Shown here: in pieces, positions 1 through 7,921 of the stretch
Layout of the letters: the number at the start of each line of letters is the position of its first letter
Position numbering within the stretch: the stretch's first letter is position 1
Source of the DNA: Chromatiaceae bacterium
GTDB lineage: Bacteria > Pseudomonadota > Gammaproteobacteria > Chromatiales > Chromatiaceae
Direction of reading: 5' to 3'
DNA length: 64,000 nt
NCBI GenBank assembly: GCA_019356535.1
Contig: CP037918.1
Location: 1,178,001-1,242,000, forward strand
Notes under the pieces: generated by a model
What the model was told of the DNA's origin: nothing
What the model saw: only the letters and a program-made list of their open reading frames with translations
Databases searched by the model: none
Made by a program: the position numbers and the translations under genes

Positions 1-286
1 GCAGGAACAACGTCAGCAGCAGGATGGCGCTAATATAGAGTACCGGCCCCTGCCAGGCCTCGGGGAAGAGGCGCTGCATCAGGGCCACGGTAGCGCCAGG
101 CTGGTCGAGCAGTACCTCGTCGACCAGTAGCGGGATCAGCAGGGGCACCGGCACCGAGACCAGGGCGCCGAGCACGGCGATCAGGTTGGCAGCCACCAGT
201 TCGCGCCGGTGGCGGGTAATCATGGTGAGCAGTTCCGACAGGGTGTAGGTCTCGGAACGCAGATCGGAGACGACGGGAGTGGACAT
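1..286 (-). CDS. ABC exporter, fused permease/ATPase type, N-terminal fragment
   Basis: Only the first 95 codons are inside the window; the gene continues beyond base 1. The start is an ATG whose complement ends at base 286. The visible protein has a short charged N-terminus, then a hydrophobic segment (about residues 30-60, containing VPVPLLIPLLVDEVLL) and a second one beginning near residue 82 (VLYISAILLLTLFL). This is the usual opening of a type I exporter of the MsbA/LapB/HlyB class. The ATPase half is not visible, so the substrate is unknown. It is divergent from, and overlaps by two bases, the M23 peptidase start. A TolC-like gene lies 0.9 kb away on the other strand, so a three-part export system is possible but unproven. 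Confidence 0.6.
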   Translation of the reverse strand, partial: MSTPVVSDLRSETYTLSELLTMITRHRRELVAANLIAVLGALVSVPVPLLIPLLVDEVLLDQPGATVALMQRLFPEAWQGPVLYISAILLLTLFL

Positions 287-1166
287 GGGGGCAGTATCCG
301 GGGGCGGGGTAGGCAATTCAAGCGGGGCCAGGTGGTTGTCGTGGCTGGCGTGGCTGCTGCTGGCCGGGCCGGTGGTGGCCGACAGCCTGTCGCTGGACGG
401 CGATTTTACCCAGGGCGGTATGGCTGTCGGTCGCGGCCTGCCGCAGGGCACGAAGGTCTGGCAGGACGGCAGGCCGGTGGATGTGGGCCCGGGTGGCGTC
501 TTCCTGCTGGGATTTGCGCGCGATGCCGGGCCGGTCTCGGAGATCAGGCTCCGTTATCCCGATGGCCACGAGGAGAAACGCCGGCTGAAGATCGCCCGGC
601 GCCAGTTCCGCATCCAGCGTATCGATGGCCTGCCTGCCAACAAGGTCACGCCGCGGACCGAGGCCGAGCTGGCGCGCATCCGGCGCGAGACGGCAGCGGT
701 GAAAGAGGCGCGGCGCATCCTCAGCGAACGCGCTGATTTTCTGCAGGGTTTCATCTGGCCGGTGCAAGGCCCCATCTCCGGCACCTATGGCAGCCAGCGC
801 GTGCTCAATGGCAAGCCCCGGCGACCACATTACGGCGTGGACATCGCCCGACCCAGGGGGACCACGGTGGTGGCTCCGGCCGACGGGGTAGTGATCTTCG
901 CCGATCCGGACCTGTTCTTTTCGGGCGGCACCCTGATCATCGATCATGGCTTGCGCCTGAACACCTCCTACCTGCACCTGAGCAAGCTGCTGGTCAAGGT
1001 CGGTGACCGGGTCAGGAAGGGCCAGCCCATCGCCGAGATCGGTGCCACCGGGCGTGCTACCGGGCCGCACCTGCACTGGGGCGCCAACTTGCGCGATGTG
1101 CGCATCGACCCGCAGTTGCTGGTGCCGCCGATGCCGCGACAGGCAGTTGAAGTGGTACGGAAATAG
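285..1166 (+). CDS. Secreted M23 (LytM-type) metallopeptidase
   Basis: A 293-residue protein that probably cleaves peptidoglycan peptide bridges in the periplasm. An uncleaved or late signal sequence lies at about residues 17-34 (hydrophobic WLSWLAWLLLAGPVVA). The C-terminal half carries the M23 zinc site: HYGVD at 182-186 gives the first His and Asp, HLS at 231 and HLHW at 262-265 give the remaining catalytic and zinc histidines. All key residues are present, so it looks active rather than a LytM-only activator such as EnvC/NlpD. I chose the ATG at 285 because GGGAG sits at good spacing; an in-frame GTG at 279 is the alternative. A TolC-like gene follows 48 bases later. Confidence 0.85.
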   Translation: MGAVSGGGVGNSSGARWLSWLAWLLLAGPVVADSLSLDGDFTQGGMAVGRGLPQGTKVWQDGRPVDVGPGGVFLLGFARDAGPVSEIRLRYPDGHEEKRRLKIARRQFRIQRIDGLPANKVTPRTEAELARIRRETAAVKEARRILSERADFLQGFIWPVQGPISGTYGSQRVLNGKPRRPHYGVDIARPRGTTVVAPADGVVIFADPDLFFSGGTLIIDHGLRLNTSYLHLSKLLVKVGDRVRKGQPIAEIGATGRATGPHLHWGANLRDVRIDPQLLVPPMPRQAVEVVRK

Positions 1167-1214
1167 CGTACCATCAACAAAATTATGTACACATAAGTAT
1201 ATGGAATAGTGAGC

Positions 1215-2507
1215 ATGAAAAAGCTGTTGACGGTGATGGGCATGCTGGCATTGTCCCTGGGCGCCCAGGCGGACGATCTGCTGGGCCTCTATCAAAGGGC
1301 ATCCCAGAACGATCCCGTGATCCGCGCCGCCCGCGCGAACCGTGACGCTGGCCACCAGGTCGAACCCCTGGCGCGGGCCAATCTGCTGCCCAATGCCAAC
1401 CTGAGCGGCAATCTCAATTTCACCTCGCAGGACGTGCAAGGTGCGCCGAACGACGACTACGCCAGCAATGCGCTCACCGTGCAGGTGGTGCAGCCGTTGT
1501 TTCGCCAGGACCGCCGAGTCGCCCTGTCGCAGGCGCGTGACCAGGTGAAGCTGGCCGATGCCGACTATGCCGCTGCCGAGCAGGGCCTGATCCTGCGCTT
1601 GGCCGAGGCCTATTTCGGCGTGCTCTCGGCGCGCGAGAACCTGGTGTTCACGCAGGCCGAGAAGAAGGCCATCGCGCGTCAGCTCGAGCAGGCGAAGGAG
1701 CGCTTCGAGGTTGGTCTGGTGGCGATCACCGACGTGCACGAGGCGCAGGCACGCTTCGACCAGTCCAAGGCCAGCGAGATCACCGCGCGCAACGCCGTGG
1801 ACAATGCGCTGGAGGCACTGCGCCAGGTGGTCGCTGATGCGCCATCCCAGCTGGACGACCTGAAGGAGGAGCTGCCCTTGCTGCCGCCGAACCCGGCCAG
1901 CCTCGACGCCTGGAGCGAACTGGCCTTGCAGCACAACCCGGTGGTGCAGTCGGCGCGACTGGCCAGCGAGGTGGCGCGCAAGGAGATAGCGCGGCGACGT
2001 GCACAGCATTATCCCACGCTGGACCTGGTCGGTTCCCTGGGGCGCTCACGCACCGATGCGGTGGGCGGGCGTGACGTGGACACCCGCAGCATCGGCCTGC
2101 AACTGGCGGTGCCGCTGTACAGCGGCGGGGCGCTGGTGACCGGTACCCGCCAGGCGCGGCACCAGTTCATCGCGGCGCAGGAGAACCTCGACGCCAAGCG
2201 TCGCGAGGTGGTGCGCCAGGTGCGTGATGCCTATCGTGGTATCCAGGCGGCGATCAGCCGCGTGGCCGCGCTCAAGGCCACGGTGCGCTCGGCACTCAGC
2301 GCCCTGGAGGCCACCGAGGCCGGCTTCGAGGCCGGCACCCGGACCCTGGTCGATGTACTCAACAGCCAGAGCGACCTGTTTCGCGCGCGGCGCGACTATG
2401 CTCAGGCGCGTTACGATTATGTGCTGAGCACCCTGCGCCTGCTGAACGCTGCCGGCACCCTGTCGGTGGAGGATGTGAAGCGGGTCAATACCTGGCTCAA
2501 GCACTAA
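1215..2507 (+). CDS. TolC-family outer membrane efflux/secretion protein
   Basis: A 430-residue outer-membrane channel subunit for type I secretion or efflux. It has a classic signal peptide (MKKLLTVMGMLALSLGAQA). Two long alpha-helical/coiled repeats are visible, with outer-membrane-factor hallmarks: an early NRDAG segment, a middle EAYFGVLSARENL helix, RYDYVLSTLRLLNAAG near the end, and an RTLVDVLNSQ motif before it. Length agrees with TolC (about 450-490). The ATG at 1215 is preferred over a GTG at 1209 because it directly precedes the Lys-Lys n-region of the signal peptide. It lies between the M23 peptidase and a hairpin terminator. The partial ABC exporter on the opposite strand is a plausible partner. 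Confidence 0.9.
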   Translation: MKKLLTVMGMLALSLGAQADDLLGLYQRASQNDPVIRAARANRDAGHQVEPLARANLLPNANLSGNLNFTSQDVQGAPNDDYASNALTVQVVQPLFRQDRRVALSQARDQVKLADADYAAAEQGLILRLAEAYFGVLSARENLVFTQAEKKAIARQLEQAKERFEVGLVAITDVHEAQARFDQSKASEITARNAVDNALEALRQVVADAPSQLDDLKEELPLLPPNPASLDAWSELALQHNPVVQSARLASEVARKEIARRRAQHYPTLDLVGSLGRSRTDAVGGRDVDTRSIGLQLAVPLYSGGALVTGTRQARHQFIAAQENLDAKRREVVRQVRDAYRGIQAAISRVAALKATVRSALSALEATEAGFEAGTRTLVDVLNSQSDLFRARRDYAQARYDYVLSTLRLLNAAGTLSVEDVKRVNTWLKH

Positions 2508-2549
2508 GGAAATCGGGAAAGAGCGCCGTATTCTCCTCCCTCTCCTGAC

Positions 2550-2571
2550 CCCTCCCCGCAATCGGGGAGGG
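2550..2571. terminator. Perfect 9-bp hairpin between convergent genes
   Basis: CCCTCCCCG at 2550-2558 pairs perfectly with CGGGGAGGG at 2563-2571 around a four-base loop. It sits between the ends of the TolC-like gene (plus) and yciK (minus) and could stop transcription from both sides, although no strong T-run follows. The same stem sequence recurs at 5739-5760. Confidence 0.55.
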
Positions 2572-2618
2572 TGCTCAGGGGTTCCTTACAGCCGGACAGC
2601 GTTAAGTCCGACAGGCTG

Positions 2619-3362
2619 CTAGTCCAGGCGCAGGCACTCACCATTGACCCGGTTGGCCGGGTCGAGCAGCCAGAGGTAGGCGGGGGCAACGGCCTCGGGC
2701 CGTTTCAGGGCGCTGTTGTCCTCTCCGGGAAAGACCCGCTTGCGCAACGCGGTCAGCGTGGGGCCGGGGTCGACCCGGTTGACCCGGATATGGCTGTTCT
2801 CCAGTTCCTGCGCCCAGATGCGTGCCAGGCTGTCCAGCCCGGCCTTGCTGGCGCCATAGCCCCCCCAGAAGGCACGGCCCTCGGTGCCCACACTGTCCAC
2901 GGTGAAGATCACGCGTCCACTGTCCGATGCCTCCAGCAGCCCGAACAGGGCCTGGGTGAGCAGGAAGGGGGCGTTCAGGTTGACTTGCATGACCTTCATC
3001 CAGTCTTCGGCCTCGTGGTCCTTGAGGCGTGACAGGTAGGGCAGCGAGGCGGCGCAGTGCACCACGCCGTCCAGGCGTCCGAGCTGGTTTTCGATGGTCT
3101 GCGCCAGTTGGTCGTAGTCGGCGGGCGTGGCGCCCTCGAGGTTGATGGGGTAAATGGCAGGCTGGGGGCCGCCGGCCTGTTCCATCTCGTCGTACACGGC
3201 TTCGAGCTTCTTGACCGTCTTGCCCGCGAGCACCACGGTGGCGCCGTGTGTGGCACAGGCCAGGGAGACGGCGCGGCCGATGCCGTCGCCCGCACCGGTC
3301 ACCAGGACGACACGGTCGCGCAGCAGGTTGGGGGCGGGTTGGTAGTCGGCGGGATACGACAT
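2619..3362 (-). CDS. yciK: YciK-like short-chain dehydrogenase/reductase
   Basis: A 247-residue Rossmann-fold oxidoreductase of unknown physiological substrate. It shows the cofactor-binding TGAGDGIGR motif near residue 22, the SDR NAG-like region altered to CAAS, a catalytic Ser in FTVDSVG and the Tyr-x-x-x-Lys pair in YGASKAG. Length and the PGPTLTALRKRVFPGED segment are typical of the YciK family. In pseudomonads yciK follows ubiG and mupP. Here the order ubiG, phosphatase, then a squalene-synthase-like gene, then yciK is nearly the same, with one extra gene between. Confidence 0.85.
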   Translation of the reverse strand: MSYPADYQPAPNLLRDRVVLVTGAGDGIGRAVSLACATHGATVVLAGKTVKKLEAVYDEMEQAGGPQPAIYPINLEGATPADYDQLAQTIENQLGRLDGVVHCAASLPYLSRLKDHEAEDWMKVMQVNLNAPFLLTQALFGLLEASDSGRVIFTVDSVGTEGRAFWGGYGASKAGLDSLARIWAQELENSHIRVNRVDPGPTLTALRKRVFPGEDNSALKRPEAVAPAYLWLLDPANRVNGECLRLD

Positions 3363-3416
3363 GATACGGCGGCTCCAGGTAGGAAAAGACAGGAATTCTA
3401 CCGCAAGGCAGTGAAT

Positions 3417-4187
3417 TCAGGGGTGGCGTGAAGCCCGCCAGGCGTCCCACAGCAGACCCAGCGGCGCGGGGTGCAGCACGCGGTCGGTGGGGAAGCCATG
3501 ACGCCGCAGCAGGCGGGCCGTGCGCCGGTGCTGTGCCAGCAAGGCACGCAGCGGGTAGTCGAGAGCGGCCTCCCGCTCCAGCTCCTCTTCGGCTGCTTGC
3601 AACAGCCAGGCGCCGGGTGTGCCGAGCTTTCGGTCTTGCAGCAGCTGCTCGATGCCGGGGATCGCAAACTCGCGGGGCAGGGTGCGGTGATGGCGTTGCA
3701 GATCCTCGCCCAGGCGTTGCAGGCGTGCCACGGTACCCAGATAGCAGCCGAGTGCCTCGATCGCCGGTGTCTCGTTGGTCGAGCCTGCCAGCAGATACAG
3801 ACGGCTGGCCTGTTCGTCACGGCATTGCCGGTGAAAGTCTTCGAGGCTGTCCGGCGCCTGCTGCATGATGCGTTGCTCGGTGGCATCGAGGGCGCGCCGC
3901 ATCGGTTGACGGCAGTCGCTACTCTGCGTCCACGGAGCCAGCGCCCGGGACAGCGGATGCTGTGCCTCGCCACGCGCAAGGCGCTCGATCTCTTCGCGCC
4001 ACCAGTCGAGCTTGAGTCGGGTCACACCCGGGTCACTGGCGCGGCGCACCATCTGCTCCAGCACGTCGAACCAGGCCAGCCAGGCAGCAAGGCGGTCGCG
4101 CTCTTCCGGATGGGCGAAACGGGCCAGGTAATAGGCCGCCGAGCCCGGTGGCGTGGCGGCATTGGGAAAGCGCCAGTCTTCGTTCAT
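3417..4187 (-). CDS. Squalene/phytoene synthase-like protein
   Basis: A 256-residue all-helical protein starting MNEDWRF, overlapping the upstream phosphatase stop by four bases (ATGA), so the two are translationally coupled. It has the family pattern of an early FDVLEQMVRRASDPGV helix and LDWWREEIERL, which corresponds to the region around the first Asp-rich motif. A clear DxxxD pair in both expected positions is not evident, so catalysis of prenyl-diphosphate condensation is uncertain. Relatives without full motifs include assembly-factor-like proteins (NDUFAF6 type). No carotenoid or hopanoid genes are nearby. The family call is good; the function is open. Confidence 0.7.
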   Translation of the reverse strand: MNEDWRFPNAATPPGSAAYYLARFAHPEERDRLAAWLAWFDVLEQMVRRASDPGVTRLKLDWWREEIERLARGEAQHPLSRALAPWTQSSDCRQPMRRALDATEQRIMQQAPDSLEDFHRQCRDEQASRLYLLAGSTNETPAIEALGCYLGTVARLQRLGEDLQRHHRTLPREFAIPGIEQLLQDRKLGTPGAWLLQAAEEELEREAALDYPLRALLAQHRRTARLLRRHGFPTDRVLHPAPLGLLWDAWRASRHP

Positions 4188-4903
4188 GCTGTCTCCGACG
4201 ACTGTTCGAGCAGTGTGATCAGGGCGCGTGGGTCGTCGATGTCGAGCGCGCTGCCCCAGTTCTCGACCGGATCGTCCGGGTGCAGATAACCGAAGGTGGC
4301 ACCGATGGGCAGGCAGCCGGCTGCGCGCGCGGCCTGCATGTCGCGGCCCGCATCGCCGACATACCAGCAATGTTCTGGTGCCACGGCGAGCAGCTGGCAG
4401 GCATGCAGGATCGGCAGGGGATGGGGTTTGCGCTCGGGGCAGGTGTCGCCACTGACGATGGCCGGGGTGCGCCGGTCCAGTCCCAGCGCATGCATCAGCG
4501 GATCGGTCAGCCAGGCGGGCTTGTTGGTCACCACGCCCCAGGCGATACCGCGTTGTTCGAGTGTGTCCAGCACCGTTTCCATGCCGTCGAAAAGGCGGGT
4601 TTCGCGGCACAGGTTGTCCCGGTAGACCTGTAACAGGTGCTGGCGGCGTTCCTCGAAGCCGGGCTGCTCCGGCGCCATGCCGAAGCCCAGGCGGATCAGG
4701 GCGATGCCACCGTGCGAGACCACCGGGCGGATCTGTGCGAACGGCAGCGGCGGGTGCCCGTAGTGGCGCAGCGTCTCGTTGAGCGCATACGCCAGGTCCG
4801 GTGCGGTGTCGGCGAGCGTGCCGTCGAGATCGAACAGCACGGCCGCGGGAGGGTGCAATGGGCTCACGGTGTTCACCTGGTCGTTCGCGGGGGCGGGGAT
4901 CAT
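4184..4903 (-). CDS. mupP: HAD phosphatase, MupP or Gph (MurNAc-6-P or phosphoglycolate phosphatase)
   Basis: A 239-residue HAD-superfamily hydrolase. Motif I is DLDGTLADTAPDL with the nucleophilic Asp, motif II is VVTNKP, the motif III lysine is in ERKPHP and motif IV is GDAGRDMQAARAAG. This fits both phosphoglycolate phosphatase (Gph) and MupP, the N-acetylmuramate-6-phosphate phosphatase of the cell-wall recycling route that bypasses de novo UDP-MurNAc synthesis. I favour MupP because the neighbourhood (mtaD, ubiG, this gene, yciK) matches the pseudomonad mupP locus and ubiG is directly upstream on the same strand. The N-terminus (12 extra residues before VLFDLDGT) may be shorter, for example starting near VNTVSPLH. 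Confidence 0.75.
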   Translation of the reverse strand: MIPAPANDQVNTVSPLHPPAAVLFDLDGTLADTAPDLAYALNETLRHYGHPPLPFAQIRPVVSHGGIALIRLGFGMAPEQPGFEERRQHLLQVYRDNLCRETRLFDGMETVLDTLEQRGIAWGVVTNKPAWLTDPLMHALGLDRRTPAIVSGDTCPERKPHPLPILHACQLLAVAPEHCWYVGDAGRDMQAARAAGCLPIGATFGYLHPDDPVENWGSALDIDDPRALITLLEQSSETA

Positions 4904-5002
4904 GTTACCGTAGCCTCAACCTGTCAATTGGGCTGGCCGGACTTGATTCACGTTCCGTCAGGCTGCATCTGCGTGGCAGGAAACGCTGGCTACCGGAGAG
5001 GC

Positions 5003-5536
5003 ATGATGAAGGAACTGAAACCCCCGCACGATCCCATCGAGGCCGTAGGGCAGGTCTATGAAAGGCTGTTCGAGGCTGTGGCCGAGGAATGGAAACAGAT
5101 CGGCGATCGTACCGAGCCTGTGCTGCACGAACTGGTGGCCAAGGCCCGCGACAAGTTGTTCGCGGCCGAGGAAATCACCGAGGAGCAGGGACAGAAACTG
5201 GCCGAGTACCTGGAGCGTGACCTGCGCGACATGGGGAGGCACCTGGCCGAGACGGGGCGTGACCTGAAGGACTGGCTGGGGTTCGAGACCGCGCTGTTGG
5301 AAGACTGGTTCGCCAGGCTGCTGTTGCAGGCGGCCGATCGTACCGAGGTCGAGTGGCTCAAGCTGAAGATGGAAGCGGCCACCGAGTATGCGACCTATCG
5401 CACCGGCGAGGTGGCCCTGCCGGGCACTTTCGAATGCCTGGAGTGTGGCGAACGGATGTACCTGCACAAAGCGGGATACATCCCCCCCTGTCCCCGGTGC
5501 CAGACCACCGAATTCCAGCGTGTCGCCGTCAATTGA
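5003..5536 (+). CDS. DUF1451/YbeL-type zinc-ribbon protein
   Basis: A 177-residue protein with a long, acidic, coiled-coil-rich N-terminal part (about residues 10-120) and a C-terminal zinc ribbon made of two CxxC pairs, CLECGERM and CPRCQTTEF, separated by about 17 residues. This is the layout of E. coli YbeL and its relatives, whose function is not established. Two adjacent ATGs occur at 5003 and 5006; GGAGAGG at ideal spacing supports the first. Its transcript ends in a zone of GC-rich hairpins and converges on ubiG. It shares an upstream gap of about 100 bases with the divergent phosphatase. Confidence 0.8.
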   Translation: MMKELKPPHDPIEAVGQVYERLFEAVAEEWKQIGDRTEPVLHELVAKARDKLFAAEEITEEQGQKLAEYLERDLRDMGRHLAETGRDLKDWLGFETALLEDWFARLLLQAADRTEVEWLKLKMEAATEYATYRTGEVALPGTFECLECGERMYLHKAGYIPPCPRCQTTEFQRVAVN

Positions 5537-5623
5537 CGCTTATCCCGCTGCGTTGGCGCGGTTACCGCATCGGCTGCACAGAAGGACCTGATCCGCCTGA
5601 CCGTGCTGGGCGCCCCCTCCCGG

Positions 5624-5760
5624 CCTCCCCCGCTCGCGGGGGAGGGGGTGATGGCGCGGCAACAGGGGAAAACTGCCTCCTCCCCGCGTGCGGGGAGAGC
5701 CGGCAGGTGCTCGCTCGCTACGAGGCCGCGCGGCCGCCCCCTCCCCGCGTGCGGGGAGGG
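5624..5760. repeat. Cluster of three GC-rich inverted repeats
   Basis: Three hairpins of one family lie in the gap between the zinc-ribbon gene and ubiG. They are CCTCCCCCG/CGGGGGAGG at 5624-5645, CTCCCCG/CGGGGAG at 5680-5697 with a CGTG loop, and CCCTCCCCG/CGGGGAGGG at 5739-5760 with a CGTG loop. The last stem is identical to that at 2550-2571, and a looser relative occurs near 59780-59806. This looks like a dispersed intergenic repeat family; here it also separates convergent genes and may terminate transcription. Confidence 0.6.
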
Positions 5761-5783
5761 CCGGGGAGGGGCTGCTGGGGTGT

Positions 5784-6497
5784 TCAGGTGTTCCTTCGAC
5801 AGGCCATCAGGTAGTTCACATCCACGTCGCGGGCATCCAGCCGATAGACCCCGGTGAACGGGTTGTAGGTCATGCCGCAGAGGTCTTCCACCGCCAGGCC
5901 CGCGTCCCGCGCCCAGTGGGCCAGCTCCGAGGGACGGATGAACCGGGCATAGTCGTGGGTGCCTCGCGGCAGCAGGCGCAGCAGGTACTCGGCCCCGACG
6001 ATGGCGAACAGATAGCTCTTGGGATTGCGGTTGATGGTCGAGAAACACACCGTCCCGCCGGGTTTCACCAGGTCGTGACAGGCGCGCACCACCGAGGCCG
6101 GGTCGGGGACGTGCTCGAGCATCTCCATGCAGGTGACCAGATCGAAACTGCCGGGCTGTTCGGCAGCCAGTTCTTCCACCGGGATGCGCCGGTAGTCCAC
6201 CTCCAGGTTCGATTCGAGCAGGTGCAGCCGCGCCACCTCCAGCGGCGCCTCGCCCATGTCGATGCCGGTCACCTCGGCCCCGCGTTCGGCCATGGCCTCG
6301 GAGAGGATGCCGCCGCCGCAACCCACGTCGAGCACGCGCTTGCCGGCCAGTCCCCCCGCATGCTCCTCGATGTAGCCCAGGCGCAGGGGATTGATGTCGT
6401 GCAGCGGCTTGAACTCGCTGTTGGGGTCCCACCAGCGGTTGGCGAGTTCTTCGAACTTGCGGACTTCGGCTTGATCGACGTTGGCGGCCTGGGGCAT
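5784..6497 (-). CDS. ubiG: UbiG, ubiquinone biosynthesis O-methyltransferase
   Basis: A 237-residue class I SAM-dependent methyltransferase that performs both O-methylation steps of ubiquinone synthesis. It shows the SAM-binding [14 protein letters not shown] motif near residue 57, the acidic loop TGIDMGE, and post-motif EMLEHVPDP and [18 protein letters not shown], all specific for UbiG. The N-terminal [19 protein letters not shown] signature is complete. It is downstream of mtaD on the same strand (56 bases) and upstream of the MupP/Gph gene. Its presence implies ubiquinone-based respiration. Confidence 0.93.
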   Translation of the reverse strand: MPQAANVDQAEVRKFEELANRWWDPNSEFKPLHDINPLRLGYIEEHAGGLAGKRVLDVGCGGGILSEAMAERGAEVTGIDMGEAPLEVARLHLLESNLEVDYRRIPVEELAAEQPGSFDLVTCMEMLEHVPDPASVVRACHDLVKPGGTVCFSTINRNPKSYLFAIVGAEYLLRLLPRGTHDYARFIRPSELAHWARDAGLAVEDLCGMTYNPFTGVYRLDARDVDVNYLMACRRNT

Positions 6498-6553
6498 GGG
6501 ATTCTCCGGGGTCGTGCCTCGGGTGTCATTCTACGGGGTATGGCGCCTGGGTG

Positions 6554-7888
6554 TCAGCGTTTCAGGTCGGCGGTGTCGCCTTCTCGAATACGTTCGCCCC
6601 AACGGGTGGCGTTACGCACGATCTCGGGGATGTCCAGGCAGTTCACCCGGCCGTTGGAGACCAGTCGCCGCCCGGCGACCCAGACATCGCTGACCTGTTC
6701 GCGTCCGGCGGCATAGACGATCTGCGAGACCGGGTCGTACACCGGCTGGGTCTGTGGCTGGCCCAGGTCGATGGCGGCGATGTCCGCGGCCTTGCCGACG
6801 ACCAGCGAGCCGATCTCCTCGCCCAGCCCCAGGGCCCGGGCGCCGCCAAGGGTAGCCATGTGCAGCACCTGGCGTGCGGGCAGGGCGCTGGGGTCGCTGG
6901 CTACGCCCTTGCCGAGCAGGGCAGCAGTGCGCATCTCGCCGAGCAGGTCCAGGTCGTTGTTGCTGGCCGCGCCATCGGTGCCCAGGGCCACGTTCACCCC
7001 GGCTTCGAGCAGGCGCGCCACCGGGCAGAAGCCCGAGGCCAGCTTGAGGTTGGACTCGGGGCAGTGCACCACGTTGACCCCGGCGCGCGCTACTGTCTCG
7101 ATCTCGGCGTCCTCGAGCTGGGTCATGTGCACCGCCACCAGCGAGGGGCCGAGCAGCCCCAGTTCCTGCAGGCGAGCCAGCGGGCGTTTGCCGTGCTGCG
7201 CCAGGCCCTGTTGCACCTCGTCGGCGGTCTCGTGGATGTGCATGTGCACGGGCAGGTCCAGCTCGGCGTCCAGCACGCGCATGCGCTCCAGCGGCCCGTC
7301 GGAGACCGAGTAGGGGGCGTGCGGGGCGAAGGCGGTGCGCACCATCGGCTCGTTGCGGAAGCGGTCGTGGACCTCGGCGGCGCGTGCCAGGTAGCCCTCC
7401 GCGTCTTCCGCCCAGGCGGAAGGGAAGTCGATGAGGATCAGGCCGATCACCGCGCGCATGCCGGTGGCCGCTGCCACCTGCCCGGTGACGTCGGGAAAGA
7501 AGTACATGTCGTTGAAGCAGGTGGTGCCGCCGCGCAGCATCTCGGCGATCGCCAGGCGGGTGCCGTCGGCCACGAATTCCTCGTGTACCCAGCGCTGCTC
7601 GGCCGGCCAGATGTGCTGCTGCAACCAGTCCATCAGCGGCAGGTCGTCGGCCAGGCCGCGGAACAGGCTCATGGCCGCATGCGTATGGGCATTGACCAGG
7701 CCAGGGATCAGGGCGTGGCGCGGCAGGTCCACGGTACGCTGGGCGCGGAACTGCTCGCGCGCCTCGGCCGTGGGCAGAATGGCATGGATGCGGCCCGCCT
7801 CGATGGCGATGCTGTGGTGTTCGAGTACCTGGCCCTCGGGTTCGACCGGGATCACCCAGCGGGCGTTGATCAGCGATTCGACTTGCAC
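6554..7888 (-). CDS. mtaD: MtaD-type 5'-methylthioadenosine/S-adenosylhomocysteine deaminase
   Basis: A 444-residue amidohydrolase of the TRZ/ATZ family. Metal-site residues are visible: NAHTHAAMSL (His-x-His), HMHIHETADE, VVHCPESNLKL and GTDGAASNNDLDL with the catalytic Asp. It deaminates methylthioadenosine to methylthioinosine, a purine/methionine-salvage step. mtnA, which acts in the same salvage network, is normally close by; here it lies 6.7 kb away beyond the integron. The integrase stop codon is only 33 bases upstream of this start, so integrase transcripts could read into mtaD. Confidence 0.9.
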   Translation of the reverse strand: MQVESLINARWVIPVEPEGQVLEHHSIAIEAGRIHAILPTAEAREQFRAQRTVDLPRHALIPGLVNAHTHAAMSLFRGLADDLPLMDWLQQHIWPAEQRWVHEEFVADGTRLAIAEMLRGGTTCFNDMYFFPDVTGQVAAATGMRAVIGLILIDFPSAWAEDAEGYLARAAEVHDRFRNEPMVRTAFAPHAPYSVSDGPLERMRVLDAELDLPVHMHIHETADEVQQGLAQHGKRPLARLQELGLLGPSLVAVHMTQLEDAEIETVARAGVNVVHCPESNLKLASGFCPVARLLEAGVNVALGTDGAASNNDLDLLGEMRTAALLGKGVASDPSALPARQVLHMATLGGARALGLGEEIGSLVVGKAADIAAIDLGQPQTQPVYDPVSQIVYAAGREQVSDVWVAGRRLVSNGRVNCLDIPEIVRNATRWGERIREGDTADLKR

Positions 7889-7921
7889 CTTGTGGCTCCC
7901 CAGATTGAAAGGCAGACGATT

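Noticed and set aside
318-2009. Open frame of 563 codons opposite the M23 and TolC-like genes
   Set aside because: Antisense shadow; the composition is His/Gln/Arg-rich, as expected from reversed GC-rich codons.
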